Source: Yaniella flava
GTDB taxonomy: Bacteria > Actinomycetota > Actinomycetes > Actinomycetales > Micrococcaceae
Length of the DNA: 64,000 bases
NCBI RefSeq assembly: GCF_039529295.1
Contig: NZ_BAAAMN010000017.1
Coordinates: 28,428 to 92,427, forward strand
Reading direction: 5' to 3'
This document shows, piece after piece, positions 1 through 8,366 of the stretch. The notes under the pieces were generated by a model. The model ran no database searches and was not told the origin of the DNA. It saw only the letters and a list, made by a program, of their open reading frames with translations. Every line of letters begins with the position of its first letter. Positions within the stretch are counted from its first letter, which is position 1. The position numbers and the translations under genes are program-made.

Positions 1-375
1 GCGGTTGACCGGGTCGAGCACGATAATGGATTCGTCATCCATACGTAGTGTGGAGGCCGCGTCGATCCAGATGCCGTCCCAACCTGCTGCGCGAAGTTTC
101 GGGTACACATCGTTGGTGTAGTCGCCACCCTGCGTTGTGAGAATGATGGGCAGCTTGGCAAGGGTCTCAATGTCGTGGGCGTCTTCCAAGGTCTCGGAGG
201 TATCGACACCTTCGAGTTCTGGGACCGGTCCGCCAGCGTTGGACGTCGAGAAGAAGACGGGGTTGATCTTGGTGAAATCGTGTTCTTCTACCATCCGTTG
301 CATAAGCACGGAACCGACCATGCCGCGCCAGCCGACTAGACCGACTGATGGAGCTGCTGCAGCATCTGCGTTCAT
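1..375 (-). CDS. asd: Aspartate-semialdehyde dehydrogenase, N-terminal part (truncated by window edge)
   Basis: Converts aspartyl phosphate to aspartate semialdehyde, the branch point to lysine, diaminopimelate, threonine and methionine. The first 125 codons are present and the gene runs off the left edge. The N-terminal NADP-binding segment VGLVGWRGMVGSVLMQRM and the following PVFFSTSNAGG are the hallmark of the gamma-proteobacterial-type Asd family. The catalytic Cys lies outside the window. Start at the ATG at 375 is chosen because GGAGG sits 5 nt upstream; an in-frame ATG at 402 has no ribosome site. It is last in a minus-strand run of housekeeping genes. Confidence 0.93.
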   Translation of the reverse strand, partial: MNADAAAAPSVGLVGWRGMVGSVLMQRMVEEHDFTKINPVFFSTSNAGGPVPELEGVDTSETLEDAHDIETLAKLPIILTTQGGDYTNDVYPKLRAAGWDGIWIDAASTLRMDDESIIVLDPVNR

Positions 376-408
376 TGGGGCCTCCGAAACGTGTTGAGTC
401 ATAAGCGT

Positions 409-651
409 TTATTCTACATTTTGTGCAAGCGCATGTTTTTTGCGGGCGTTATAGGCCCAGAGTCCGACGCCGATAAAGAGCTGCGTCAGCACGAGGATAA
501 AGATCACGCCGGCGATCGTATTGCCGTTGAGTACTAGGTATAAGCCCATCCCGGCACACACCAATGCCAACAGGGGACCGGCCACGAGGCCGAGGAAGGC
601 CAACACCATCTGGCGTTGTGAAACCGGGGCCGTGTTAGTTGTCTTGCTCAA
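409..651 (-). CDS. Small membrane protein, two transmembrane helices
   Basis: An 80-residue hypothetical protein. After a polar N-terminus of about 14 residues there are two hydrophobic stretches (about residues 15-38 and 43-64) and a basic tail (NARKKHA). I do not recognise the family. The TTG at 651 is preferred because GGGAG lies 6 nt upstream and it overlaps the end of folA by 17 nt, which fits translational coupling. A longer reading from 777 would run deep inside folA and is unlikely. Function unknown; co-transcribed with thyA-folA. Confidence 0.6.
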   Translation of the reverse strand: MSKTTNTAPVSQRQMVLAFLGLVAGPLLALVCAGMGLYLVLNGNTIAGVIFILVLTQLFIGVGLWAYNARKKHALAQNVE

Positions 652-1189
652 GGGTTCGCTCCCATCGTTCAAACCGGTACTCGACCGAGGACTTGGAAGT
701 GTGCCAGCCGTTGGTGGGATCCTGTGCGGCAAGTGTCCATGAACCGTCGAGTTCGGGTGCATACGTGTCGCCGTCAACGGTGAGGTTGAAGAGGCTGCGT
801 TCTACCACGGTGGCACCATCTATGGCCTGATCATATAGGGTGCCACCACCGACCACCCAAATTGTTTGACTGGTCTTAAGCTGAACGGCGAGTTCCAACC
901 CCTGGTGCAGGTCTTCAACAACATGGACGTCGTCGTGGTCCAATTTGGGGTCGCTTGGGTCATCGCTGAATGTTTTCGATACGACGATTGAGGTGCGGCC
1001 CGGTAGCGGGCGAACGGATTTCGGAAAGGATGACCACGTTTTCCGACCCATCACGAGGACTTCGCCCATGGTGACGTCTTTGAAGTGTTTGAGGTCTTCG
1101 GGCACGTCCCAGGGCATACCTCCGTCTAAACCGATGACGCCGTCGAGGCTTTGGGCCCAGACCATCCCGATGTTTGTATTAGACGGCAA
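635..1189 (-). CDS. folA: Dihydrofolate reductase
   Basis: Reduces dihydrofolate to tetrahydrofolate with NADPH, recycling the dihydrofolate made by ThyA. Key features: the N-terminal GMVWAQSLDGVIG strand, the substrate loop GGMPWDVPEDLKHF with the catalytic acid (Glu in PEDLKHF), the cofactor motif VMGRKTWSSFP, and VVGGGTLYDQAI near the C-terminus. About 184 residues, slightly longer than E. coli FolA. The start is uncertain: TTG at 1189 overlaps the thyA stop by 11 nt, while the ATG at 1165 would also give a full catalytic core. thyA-folA is a classic coupled pair. Confidence 0.93.
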   Translation of the reverse strand: MPSNTNIGMVWAQSLDGVIGLDGGMPWDVPEDLKHFKDVTMGEVLVMGRKTWSSFPKSVRPLPGRTSIVVSKTFSDDPSDPKLDHDDVHVVEDLHQGLELAVQLKTSQTIWVVGGGTLYDQAIDGATVVERSLFNLTVDGDTYAPELDGSWTLAAQDPTNGWHTSKSSVEYRFERWERTLEQDN

Positions 1190-2018
1190 CTGGAGCTTTG
1201 ATGGTGGGGTGGTGTTGGTATTCAACGACTTCGAAATCTTCCCATTCGTAACTGAACAAATCTTCAGGTGTGCGGTTGAAACGTAGCTGCGGGTACGGGT
1301 ATGGCTGCCGGGAGAGTTGCTCGCGCACTTGCTCGACGTGGTTTGCGTAGATGTGTACATCGCCGCCGGTCCACACAAACTCGCCGAGGTTATAGCCCAG
1401 CTGTTGAGCCATCATCCTGGTCAATAATGCATATTCGGCAATATTGAAGGGCACACCCAAAAACATGTCTGCCGAGCGTTGGTAGAGCTGGCATGAGAGT
1501 TTACCGGGGCCGTTTTCTTCGGGCTGGACATGGAACTGGAACATCGCGTGGCATGCAGGCAGGGCCATCTCATCGAGCTGGCCGGGGTTCCATGCTGAGA
1601 CGAGGTGACGGCGCGATGCAGGATGCTGCGCTAACGATTCCATCACCTGACTGATCTGGTCGATGGATTCACCATTGGGGGTCGGCCAGGAGCGCCACTG
1701 CACGCCGTAGACGGGACCCAGCTCACCGTCCTCGTTAGCCCACTCGTTCCAAATGCGCACGCCGCGCTCTTGGAGCCATTGCACGTTTGAATCACCGTTG
1801 AGGAACCAGATGAGTTCTAGGGCAGCGGATTTGAAGTGGACGCGTTTGGTGGTGATCAGTGGAAAAGACTCGGCTAAGTCAAAACGCATTTGACGGCCAA
1901 ACACTGAATAGGTGCCAGTGCCGGTTCGATCACCGGTGAGCACGCCGTTTTCTAAGACGTCTGCCAGCAGATCCTCATAGGGCGTGTCAATACCGGTGGT
2001 GTTGTTATACATACTCAT
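1179..2018 (-). CDS. thyA: Thymidylate synthase
   Basis: Methylates dUMP to dTMP using methylenetetrahydrofolate. A full-length 279-residue ThyA with the N-terminal DRTGTGTYSVFGRQMRFDL, the catalytic Cys in LPACHAMFQFHV, the dUMP-binding QRSADMFLGVPFNIA and the C-terminal APVAV. It lies directly upstream of folA, which restores the folate oxidised here. Starts ATG at 2018 or 2012; neither has a strong ribosome site. The alternative enzyme ThyX is not in the window. Confidence 0.97.
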   Translation of the reverse strand: MSMYNNTTGIDTPYEDLLADVLENGVLTGDRTGTGTYSVFGRQMRFDLAESFPLITTKRVHFKSAALELIWFLNGDSNVQWLQERGVRIWNEWANEDGELGPVYGVQWRSWPTPNGESIDQISQVMESLAQHPASRRHLVSAWNPGQLDEMALPACHAMFQFHVQPEENGPGKLSCQLYQRSADMFLGVPFNIAEYALLTRMMAQQLGYNLGEFVWTGGDVHIYANHVEQVREQLSRQPYPYPQLRFNRTPEDLFSYEWEDFEVVEYQHHPTIKAPVAV

Positions 2019-2041
2019 CGTTTCGTGGTCTGACTCGGTGG

Positions 2042-2407
2042 TTATGGGTTCGTGTTTTCAGTGGCAACTAGCTCCCTGTATTCGGGATACCGGCGCAAGT
2101 AATCCTCGATATAGGAACATTGGTTGGTGAATTTTTGTTCCTGTTTTTTCAGCTGTTCAAAGACCAGTGTGGCCAGGGCTCGTGCGTATCCTTGCCGCCC
2201 GAACTCCTCGGCAACAATCGTGTGCTGCAATACATAGACCCCGTCTTCTTCCTCTGTCATGCGGTATCCGATGAAGCCGATGAACGTGCTGGTGCCAGTG
2301 TCTGGGTTGTCTTGGTGCAGTTCAAAGCGGTCTTTGGCAGGAACGTCCACGAGTCGAAGATGAGCGTGCACGATCTTGTCTGGCAGTGAGCCCGGCGAGG
2401 TAGTCAT
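2042..2407 (-). CDS. Small GNAT-fold N-acetyltransferase (YjdJ/COG2388 type)
   Basis: A 121-residue member of the short Gcn5-related acetyltransferases. The acetyl-CoA loop appears as VAEEFGRQGYARALATLVF (about residues 66-84), and the C-terminal signature CSYIEDYLRRYPEY with its conserved Cys is characteristic of this family of unknown substrate. It ends 23 nt upstream of thyA and probably belongs to the same transcript. The role is not known; family recognition is fairly secure. Confidence 0.75.
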   Translation of the reverse strand: MTTSPGSLPDKIVHAHLRLVDVPAKDRFELHQDNPDTGTSTFIGFIGYRMTEEEDGVYVLQHTIVAEEFGRQGYARALATLVFEQLKKQEQKFTNQCSYIEDYLRRYPEYRELVATENTNP

Positions 2408-2458
2408 GGGCTTAGCCTACCAACCCGCTCGGGAAGGTGAGTAGGCTCCGGCCCCCGG

Positions 2459-3475
2459 TTATGGGACAAACGGTTCGTAGCGTTCCACGGATACAATTTT
2501 GCCCCCGAGGTGGGTTGCCCGATGCACCACCAGAATCGAGCCCGGTGCTAGATTTGCTTTTTTCTTCGTGTAGACATGCTTGGGATTGACGACCGATTTG
2601 TTATCTTCGCGAATCCACGACTTGATTTCTTTGAGGATGCGTTTGACGACCGAGGGCTGGGAGCACAGCAGCGCTGGTTCGTGACGCTTGAACTCTTGGC
2701 GGAGTCGCTTCGCCATGAACTTTGGATGCGATTTCGCGGTTTTGATGTTCAACCACTTTTTGGGTCTTACGGCACCACCGTGTCGCTTTACAAAGGGTGC
2801 GATGGTCTCCAACGAGCGAGTGTATTTGGAGGTTAAGATGCGGCTGGGCGTCCAACCACGCAAGAGCTTGGCCATCGCTTTGGCTTGGGTGTATCCGGAG
2901 TCAGCCAGGGGACGATCAATTTCGTCTTTTGTCCAAGATTCAGCCGGGATAGCTTTGGCTTGGCGCAGAACAATAAACGGCACCGTCGCCAGATGTTTCT
3001 GCGTATATGCTTCCGCTAAGGCATCCAGCGGCTTTTCATCGAGCTTTTTGGTCAGTAACTGTCGCGCCTCATCGATACTTGCCCAGTGGGTGTCATCCAC
3101 CTCGTTCGCATCGGGCCGGGGTTTCTGGTCAACAACCCGAGCCGCCCAGTACCAGACCTCTTTGCGGTTATTGCCATTTGCCGTCTTATATCGCACAATC
3201 CCCAGCGGTATGCCGAGCGTGAGTTGCAGCCCGATTTCTTCTTTTGTCTCGCGCCAGGCCGTTTCGGGCAGTGTCTCTTCAGCATCGAGCCGACCCTTGG
3301 GCCAGGACCAGTCATCGTATTCGGGACGGTGAATGAGAAGTACTTGGAGTTGGCCGGCTTTGATCCGCCACGGAATGGTACCGGCGGCCACGATCTTTGC
3401 GTTGAGTCCCTGTTCGGTCGTCGCTGCAGTGACACGAGTAGTGGTGAGTTTACCGATGCGTTTTGCCGCTCGCAT
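2459..3475 (-). CDS. Nudix hydrolase fused to a degenerate histidine-phosphatase domain (MutT1-like)
   Basis: 338 residues in two domains. The Nudix domain (about 24-155) has a perfect box G61-E67-R75-E76-E79-E80-G82, so nucleotide diphosphate hydrolysis (8-oxo-dGTP or dinucleoside polyphosphates, as for mycobacterial MutT1) is expected. The C-terminal domain (about 165-338) aligns with the histidine-phosphatase half of MutT1-type proteins, but the RHG/RHA motif reads LRQAKA (Gln172) and the second catalytic His (normally in CTH or CSH) reads CSQPS (Gln273). Both catalytic histidines are therefore missing, and the domain is probably non-catalytic. It begins 8 nt after mshD and is likely co-transcribed with it. 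Confidence 0.88.
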   Translation of the reverse strand: MRAAKRIGKLTTTRVTAATTEQGLNAKIVAAGTIPWRIKAGQLQVLLIHRPEYDDWSWPKGRLDAEETLPETAWRETKEEIGLQLTLGIPLGIVRYKTANGNNRKEVWYWAARVVDQKPRPDANEVDDTHWASIDEARQLLTKKLDEKPLDALAEAYTQKHLATVPFIVLRQAKAIPAESWTKDEIDRPLADSGYTQAKAMAKLLRGWTPSRILTSKYTRSLETIAPFVKRHGGAVRPKKWLNIKTAKSHPKFMAKRLRQEFKRHEPALLCSQPSVVKRILKEIKSWIREDNKSVVNPKHVYTKKKANLAPGSILVVHRATHLGGKIVSVERYEPFVP

Positions 3476-3483
3476 GAATGGGC

Positions 3484-4392
3484 CTAGCTATTCGAAGAGA
3501 ACATGACATCGGTGTTTTCAACACCGAATCCCAGAGCATTGTACAGGTTGACCGCTGGCCGATTCTCATCGTCAACATACAGCACGATTTTCTCTAATCC
3601 GGATGCTGCCAAATAGTTCATACCGTGCAGGGTCAGCGCCTTGCCCAAACCGGTGCCCTGAGTGTTGGGGTGCACGCCCACCGCGTAGACTTCCCCGGCG
3701 GCTGAGCCGACCGGCGTTTTTGTCCAGTGAAAGCCTGCCGGTGCGCCTTCTGCGTTCTCAGCGATAAAGAATCCCGCCGGATCGAACCAGTCTTCAGCCT
3801 TGCGGGCATCGAGATCGGCTTGTGTCAGTTGCCCCTGCTCCGGGTGGTCAGCAAATGCCATGGCATTGAGTTCTAACCAGGCTGCGTCATCGTCGCCCGG
3901 GTTGAATGTGCGGATCCTGTATCCGTCCGGGACGGTGGCATCGCCGAAGGATTTACTGGTGATGTCGATGGCCATCCGATACAAAATGCGCACTGGTTCC
4001 ACATCAGCTGACGCGGCGAGATGGCGAGCCGCTGGATGATCTCCGTGGGTCCACGCCGTCACCGTTTGTTCATCGGCTGCCTGCTGTGAGAGCAGTTCTT
4101 GGGTGGCGTCCACCAGGGCTCGGCCAAGACCGCCGCCGCGAGCCTCTGGCGCAACTACGAGTTCGATGACGACCGGTTGATTCGCATCCGTGGGGATCAC
4201 GACCGCCGACGCTCCGGTGAGTTCGTCATCGCCGGTCGTGATGAGCCAGGCATTACCTGAGTTGAGTTCTACCCAGGTCTGATCGCCAAACGGTTCATTC
4301 TGGTCGGCTGCTACACCGCGATCGGCTAACGTTCGAAGCCGGTCAAGTTGGTTGGCAGTTTCTGCAGGAGCATGCACACGCAATTGAGTCAT
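3484..4392 (-). CDS. mshD: Mycothiol synthase (acetyl-CoA:Cys-GlcN-Ins acetyltransferase)
   Basis: Last step of mycothiol synthesis, acetylating the cysteinyl amine of Cys-GlcN-inositol. 302 residues with the two tandem GNAT domains of MshD: domain 1 has VAPEARGGGLGRALV, domain 2 has VGVHPNTQGTGLGKALTLHG followed by LYVDDENRPAVNLYNALGF. The ATG at 4392 gives the usual family length; a longer reading from 4491 would cross the divergent promoter region. Mycothiol is specific to Actinobacteria, so this gene fixes the phylum. Confidence 0.92.
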   Translation of the reverse strand: MTQLRVHAPAETANQLDRLRTLADRGVAADQNEPFGDQTWVELNSGNAWLITTGDDELTGASAVVIPTDANQPVVIELVVAPEARGGGLGRALVDATQELLSQQAADEQTVTAWTHGDHPAARHLAASADVEPVRILYRMAIDITSKSFGDATVPDGYRIRTFNPGDDDAAWLELNAMAFADHPEQGQLTQADLDARKAEDWFDPAGFFIAENAEGAPAGFHWTKTPVGSAAGEVYAVGVHPNTQGTGLGKALTLHGMNYLAASGLEKIVLYVDDENRPAVNLYNALGFGVENTDVMFSSNS

Positions 4393-4478
4393 GCCACCAC
4401 AATAACGGTTGGGGCACGATTTCGGGTGGACTGGTCTTTCAACACAGCCTGCCAGTTGTGGCATGACATGATAGAGAA

Positions 4479-5306
4479 GTGCGCAGAACAATTTCAGCTT
4501 TAACTACGGTCTCAGCAGCAGCGGTGCTGGCAATCGTGACCGTGTTTGTACCAAACTTGCCCGTCTGGGTCGGTCCGTTGGTGCTGTCCGTGCTGGTCGT
4601 GGGCTTCGCGTTTGCCTGGCCCACGATCGTGAGCTCGCATCGACGATGGGGTGTGACGGCAGGGTTGGCGGGCGCCGGTCTGGTCGCTATTTGGTCGGTG
4701 ACCCTGTTGCCGATCAACGCTGAGTTCTCGACAATGGCCAATGAACTCTGGCTCGCCCCGGTGGGTGGTGCTGCCGCACTTGGTGTGTTGGCGATGTTTG
4801 TCATCCAAACGTTTACGCTGCCCGGCGGGCTGAAGCGTTTTCTCACCACGGCCACACTGGCGGTGGGTGCCATCGTAGCCGCCACAAGTGCCGGGTGGAC
4901 GCTGTTGCTCCGACATAAATATGAGGCTGCGGCAGGCTCGCTGGGTCTGGAGCGCATTTCGGGCGTGACCTGGCTGATGCTTACCATGCTTGCGGCACTC
5001 GCGGTTGCCGCTTTGGTCACGTTGCTGCCGGCCCGTCGCCGCACGCGCATGGTGGCCATCATTGTCGTCGCGACGGTGGTTGCCGTGGCACTCCAATTTT
5101 TCCGGCCGGGCCCATTGTCGGTGCCTGCCGTCCTTGCCAGCGCGATCACCGCGCTCATCGTGGGACTGACCGACAGTTTTAGCGAGACACAAGAGGTCGC
5201 CGCGAAGACGCTGCAACACCCGTTGACTGCCGTGGCTGCCGGGTCGGCAACCACAATGGTCTCGGGTATGGTGGCGTACTTTGTCATCCATGTGTTGCCC
5301 TGGTAA
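4479..5306 (+). CDS. Polytopic membrane protein of unknown function
   Basis: 275 residues, very rich in Ala, Val, Leu and Thr, with about seven hydrophobic segments separated by short basic loops (SSHRRWG, LRHKYEA, PARRRTRM). No catalytic motif is visible and I do not recognise the family. The likely start is the GTG at 4479, divergent from mshD with about 85 bp between them. Could be a transporter remnant or an envelope protein; the function is unassigned. Confidence 0.7.
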   Translation: MRRTISALTTVSAAAVLAIVTVFVPNLPVWVGPLVLSVLVVGFAFAWPTIVSSHRRWGVTAGLAGAGLVAIWSVTLLPINAEFSTMANELWLAPVGGAAALGVLAMFVIQTFTLPGGLKRFLTTATLAVGAIVAATSAGWTLLLRHKYEAAAGSLGLERISGVTWLMLTMLAALAVAALVTLLPARRRTRMVAIIVVATVVAVALQFFRPGPLSVPAVLASAITALIVGLTDSFSETQEVAAKTLQHPLTAVAAGSATTMVSGMVAYFVIHVLPW

Positions 5307-5359
5307 TAATCCGCGACACTGACTCGTCACCACCAGGTTTTGTGAGTAAACTAAGGGCC

Positions 5360-5473
5360 ATGTCTGTACTCGCATTAGAAATCTTCTTTACTGTCCTCGT
5401 TGGACTCGCCGGCGTCGGTATGGCGCTGTTTGCCATCATGGTTATCCGTAACCTCTACAAGGGTCAACGCTAA
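5360..5473 (+). CDS. 37-residue single-pass membrane peptide
   Basis: A small gene reading MSVLALEIFFTVLVGL... and ending VIRNLYKGQR. One hydrophobic helix (about residues 3-27) is followed by a short basic tail. As I recall, similar short proteins ending in NLYKGQR sit upstream of the nitrobindin-like gene in other Micrococcaceae, so this looks like a genuine conserved small protein. It ends 8 nt before the nitrobindin gene, implying one transcript. Function unknown. Confidence 0.7.
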   Translation: MSVLALEIFFTVLVGLAGVGMALFAIMVIRNLYKGQR

Positions 5474-5481
5474 CTACACCT

Positions 5482-6144
5482 GTGGCTACTGAACTTCCAT
5501 ACGATCTGCTGCCGGAACTTGCCCCGTTATCGTGGTTGATTGGCTCCTGGGAGGGCCAAGGCCGCCTCGGTGAGGGGGACGAAGGTTCTGAGATCTTCTA
5601 CCAGCGCCTGGATTTCGTTGAAACTGGGCTGCCATTTTTGCAGTACCGTACAGAGACCTGGCTTTCCGAAGCAGACGGCACGCTGATCCGTCCCCTGTCA
5701 TTTGAGTCCGGATTTTGGGCTATTGACCGCGACCGGCACGCCTCTGACGTCGGCCCAGGTATGGTCCCGGCGGACGTGGTCCCGGCCTACCATTCCGCTG
5801 AGGACGTGGAACAGCTGCGCAAGAACGAAACAGATTTCCCCATCACCGCGACGATCACCCATCCGGGGTCGATGTCCGAGCTGTACTACGGCATCGTCCG
5901 CGGCCCACAAATCCAACTCAACGCCGACGCGATCCTGCAAGGCACCGCGAGTGGTACCTACCATTCCGCCAACCGGATATTCGGGCTGGTCAACGGCCAA
6001 ATGTTCTGGCGTTGGGATGTGATAGCCACCGAAGGCGAGGAGCCCACCCCGCACGCTTCGGCCATACTCGACAGAATGCCATCGGCAAACGATGGTCGCC
6101 TCCCGCCCGGCAAACCACATTTGCCCGGCAAACACGAAACGTGA
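5482..6144 (+). CDS. Nitrobindin-like FABP-family protein (DUF1794)
   Basis: 220 residues with the beta-barrel signature GSWEGQGRLGEG near residue 21, a central SGFWAIDRD segment, and the C-terminal IFGLVNGQMFWRWDV. Bacterial nitrobindins bind ferric haem and isomerise peroxynitrite to nitrate; haem binding here is inferred from the family. A GTG start at 5482 follows the small membrane peptide by 8 nt, and YgfZ follows 6 nt after the stop, so the three form an operon. The proline-rich tail after residue 200 looks flexible. Confidence 0.85.
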   Translation: MATELPYDLLPELAPLSWLIGSWEGQGRLGEGDEGSEIFYQRLDFVETGLPFLQYRTETWLSEADGTLIRPLSFESGFWAIDRDRHASDVGPGMVPADVVPAYHSAEDVEQLRKNETDFPITATITHPGSMSELYYGIVRGPQIQLNADAILQGTASGTYHSANRIFGLVNGQMFWRWDVIATEGEEPTPHASAILDRMPSANDGRLPPGKPHLPGKHET

Positions 6145-6150
6145 GTTTAT

Positions 6151-7347
6151 ATGCTTGACGTCACGCACATCGAATACACGCCCGAGACCTCACCGCTGCT
6201 GGCCGGTGAACATGCCATTCACGGCGCGGTCGCAGCAGATTCGGTGGACCAATACGTCGCCGGTCACTACGGTCACCCCGTCCAAGAGCAACGCGCGTTA
6301 GCAGATGGCAAAGCGGTCGTAGACCTCTCGCACTACGGGATTGTCACCGTCACCGGGGCAGAACGGCTCTCCTGGTTGCACACCCTAACCACGCAACAGC
6401 TGCAAGGTATGCCCGTCCCGCTCAACAGCGAAGCCCTGTTTCTTGACTTACGCGGTCGGATCGAAATCGCCACCAAAGTCCACGATGACGGTGAAACCAC
6501 GTATTTGATCACCGAGCCAACGATGAACGCCTCATTGTTGGACTGGTTGACTCGCATGCAATTTGCCGCCCGCGTGGAGCTCGCCGACCGTACCGGTGAA
6601 CTCGCGCTGCTCGGTGCTACCGATGAGGTCCCCGGTCTCGATCGCCCGGTATGGGTGGATCCATGGCCTGGTGTCTCGCCAGGAGGGTTCGCCTACACCG
6701 AGGCCCCAGCAGATCACCCCGCAGTTCACGAAGACTATGCATGTCACCTCTATATTCTTGATGCCGAACAGCTCGTGGAAACCGTCACCGCGTTGCCCGA
6801 GGACTTCCGTGTCGCAGGGGTCATGGCATCGGAAGCACTCCGTGTCGCTGCTGGTCGACCACGTCAGCTATTCGATACTGATGAGCGCTCCATTCCGCAC
6901 GAATTGGACTGGATACGCACCGCAGTCCACTTGGAAAAGGGCTGTTATAAAGGTCAGGAAACCGTAGCCCGAGTGCATAACCTTGGTCACCCGCCGCGAC
7001 GTCTTGTCGGTCTGCTCATTGACGGGTCAGGCCACGGGTTACCGGAAGTTGGTGCCGACATCATTGTCCGCCCCGAAACCGATGACGAAGAGTCGATGGC
7101 TGCTGCGCGTTCCATCGGCACCCTCAAGTCTGTGGCAATGCACCACGAGATGGGTGCGATTGGCACTGCGATCATCCGTCGTAATACCAAACCCGAGGCG
7201 GAGCTGATTATTCGTGAGATGCCGCCCGCGGGGTCTGCAGACGATGAGAAACCAAACTTCACAGCTGCGGCTCAAGAAACGCTGACTTCACCCAGTGCCG
7301 GCAAAGTCGTGGGCCGCGTGCAAGGGTTGACGAACCTGCGTCGCTAG
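6151..7347 (+). CDS. ygfZ: Folate-binding YgfZ/GcvT-like protein
   Basis: 398 residues. YgfZ proteins bind tetrahydrofolate and support assembly or repair of certain iron-sulfur enzymes, including MiaB and radical-SAM proteins. The defining KGCYKGQETVARVHNLG signature, with the redox-relevant Cys, is present around residue 268. An N-terminal GcvT-like fold contains the VTGAERLSWLHTLTTQQL segment. It lies immediately downstream of the nitrobindin-like gene; haem/peroxynitrite and Fe-S functions side by side suggest a shared nitrosative or oxidative stress role (inference). Confidence 0.9.
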   Translation: MLDVTHIEYTPETSPLLAGEHAIHGAVAADSVDQYVAGHYGHPVQEQRALADGKAVVDLSHYGIVTVTGAERLSWLHTLTTQQLQGMPVPLNSEALFLDLRGRIEIATKVHDDGETTYLITEPTMNASLLDWLTRMQFAARVELADRTGELALLGATDEVPGLDRPVWVDPWPGVSPGGFAYTEAPADHPAVHEDYACHLYILDAEQLVETVTALPEDFRVAGVMASEALRVAAGRPRQLFDTDERSIPHELDWIRTAVHLEKGCYKGQETVARVHNLGHPPRRLVGLLIDGSGHGLPEVGADIIVRPETDDEESMAAARSIGTLKSVAMHHEMGAIGTAIIRRNTKPEAELIIREMPPAGSADDEKPNFTAAAQETLTSPSAGKVVGRVQGLTNLRR

Positions 7348-8105
7348 GCGAAGGTCACGCTGATGCGAAAACCAGATAGTAAAAAGCCCACATCGTGGGC
7401 CATCTTTTCGCCCACTTCATTGCCTACCGGAGTCACCCACTGAGGGATCAGCCCGTCGAACATGCATTCTTCTGCTGCACGCGCCAACATAAACGTGCCG
7501 TACCCCTTGGTGCGGTGTTCTGCGGCCACCAAGACGGCTAATTGCCCCACGGTTGACGAGAAGACGTCATAACCAGCACCAGCAATGGGCTCGGTATTTT
7601 GGGTAAAAGCCGAAATGGTGAAGAAATGATCTAGCGAATCCAGGGGCATCGCAGCCGTATCATCTGGAGGACAGGCGGATTCGAGGCGTCGAGCATCGCG
7701 GCTCTGTGACGTGACGTTGAGGCGGGCATCATCATAAAACGGGATATCTTCGGCGTAAAAAATGGTTTCTTCACCCAATGAACGGGCATCAGCCGCGTAG
7801 CCCAGTTCTAACATGGTGGATTCCAACCCAAGCGCTTCATCGTCGATGTCCCGTGCGGCATCCAAGAACCACGTTGGTGCAAAGAGTATCGAGATGTTAA
7901 ACAGCTGAATAAACGTCGCGGTATTCGGATCCCAATCGGCCACATCTTTTTCGGCCGCAATCTCGAAGCGACGCACGGTTGTGGCATCGTCATTTGCTCG
8001 GTGTAATGCCGATTCCTCAAGCTGAAGGGAGCGTGCCCAAGCTGATAGCACCACTTTCTGATTGGCTTGCGATAAGCCGGGAGAATTGAGGTAGTTTTTC
8101 GACAC
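7344..8105 (-). CDS. GNAT-family acetyltransferase, substrate unknown
   Basis: 253 residues. The C-terminal third carries the acetyl-CoA-binding pattern QLAVLVAAEHRTKGYGTFML and a following VGNEVGEKMAHDVGF segment typical of GNAT motif A/B. The N-terminal two thirds are not recognisable. The GTG at 8105 is preferred because GGAGG lies 5 nt upstream; a GTG at 8111 is too close to that site. It is convergent with ygfZ (stop codons overlap by 4 nt) and marks the left edge of the accessory island. Confidence 0.65.
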   Translation of the reverse strand: MSKNYLNSPGLSQANQKVVLSAWARSLQLEESALHRANDDATTVRRFEIAAEKDVADWDPNTATFIQLFNISILFAPTWFLDAARDIDDEALGLESTMLELGYAADARSLGEETIFYAEDIPFYDDARLNVTSQSRDARRLESACPPDDTAAMPLDSLDHFFTISAFTQNTEPIAGAGYDVFSSTVGQLAVLVAAEHRTKGYGTFMLARAAEECMFDGLIPQWVTPVGNEVGEKMAHDVGFLLSGFRISVTFA

Positions 8106-8265
8106 GAGCACCTCCAGTACGCCAAGTCAATATGCTCAATCGTCAATCGCCTTGCTCCAGCGATGGCTATAGCCTAACGCGAGAACCGATGGTCTTTATA
8201 GGGTTGCCGGACGGTCGGCCAGCGGCATCGAACCAACATTCTGGGCAGGATTGGAAGCGAAAGTA

Positions 8266-8294
8266 TTGACGCGTCCAGGGGCCTGCCTTAGAGT
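8266..8294 (+). promoter_or_regulatory. Candidate sigma-70-type promoter for the YkvI-type transporter
   Basis: TTGACG (8266-8271), a 17-nt spacer and TAGAGT (8289-8294), about 70 nt upstream of the transporter start. The 255-nt gap between this gene and the divergent GNAT gene contains no other clear element. Confidence 0.45.
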
Positions 8295-8366
8295 TCATGA
8301 TTAGTGATATATCTCACCAGCGCACCTTTATATGTCAGGTGTCACTCGAGCGTTGAAGGCATTGTT

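Noticed and set aside
4439..5287. Long antisense open frame opposite the polytopic membrane protein
   Set aside because: Low-complexity Ala/Thr/Ser-rich translation typical of the reverse of a hydrophobic gene.
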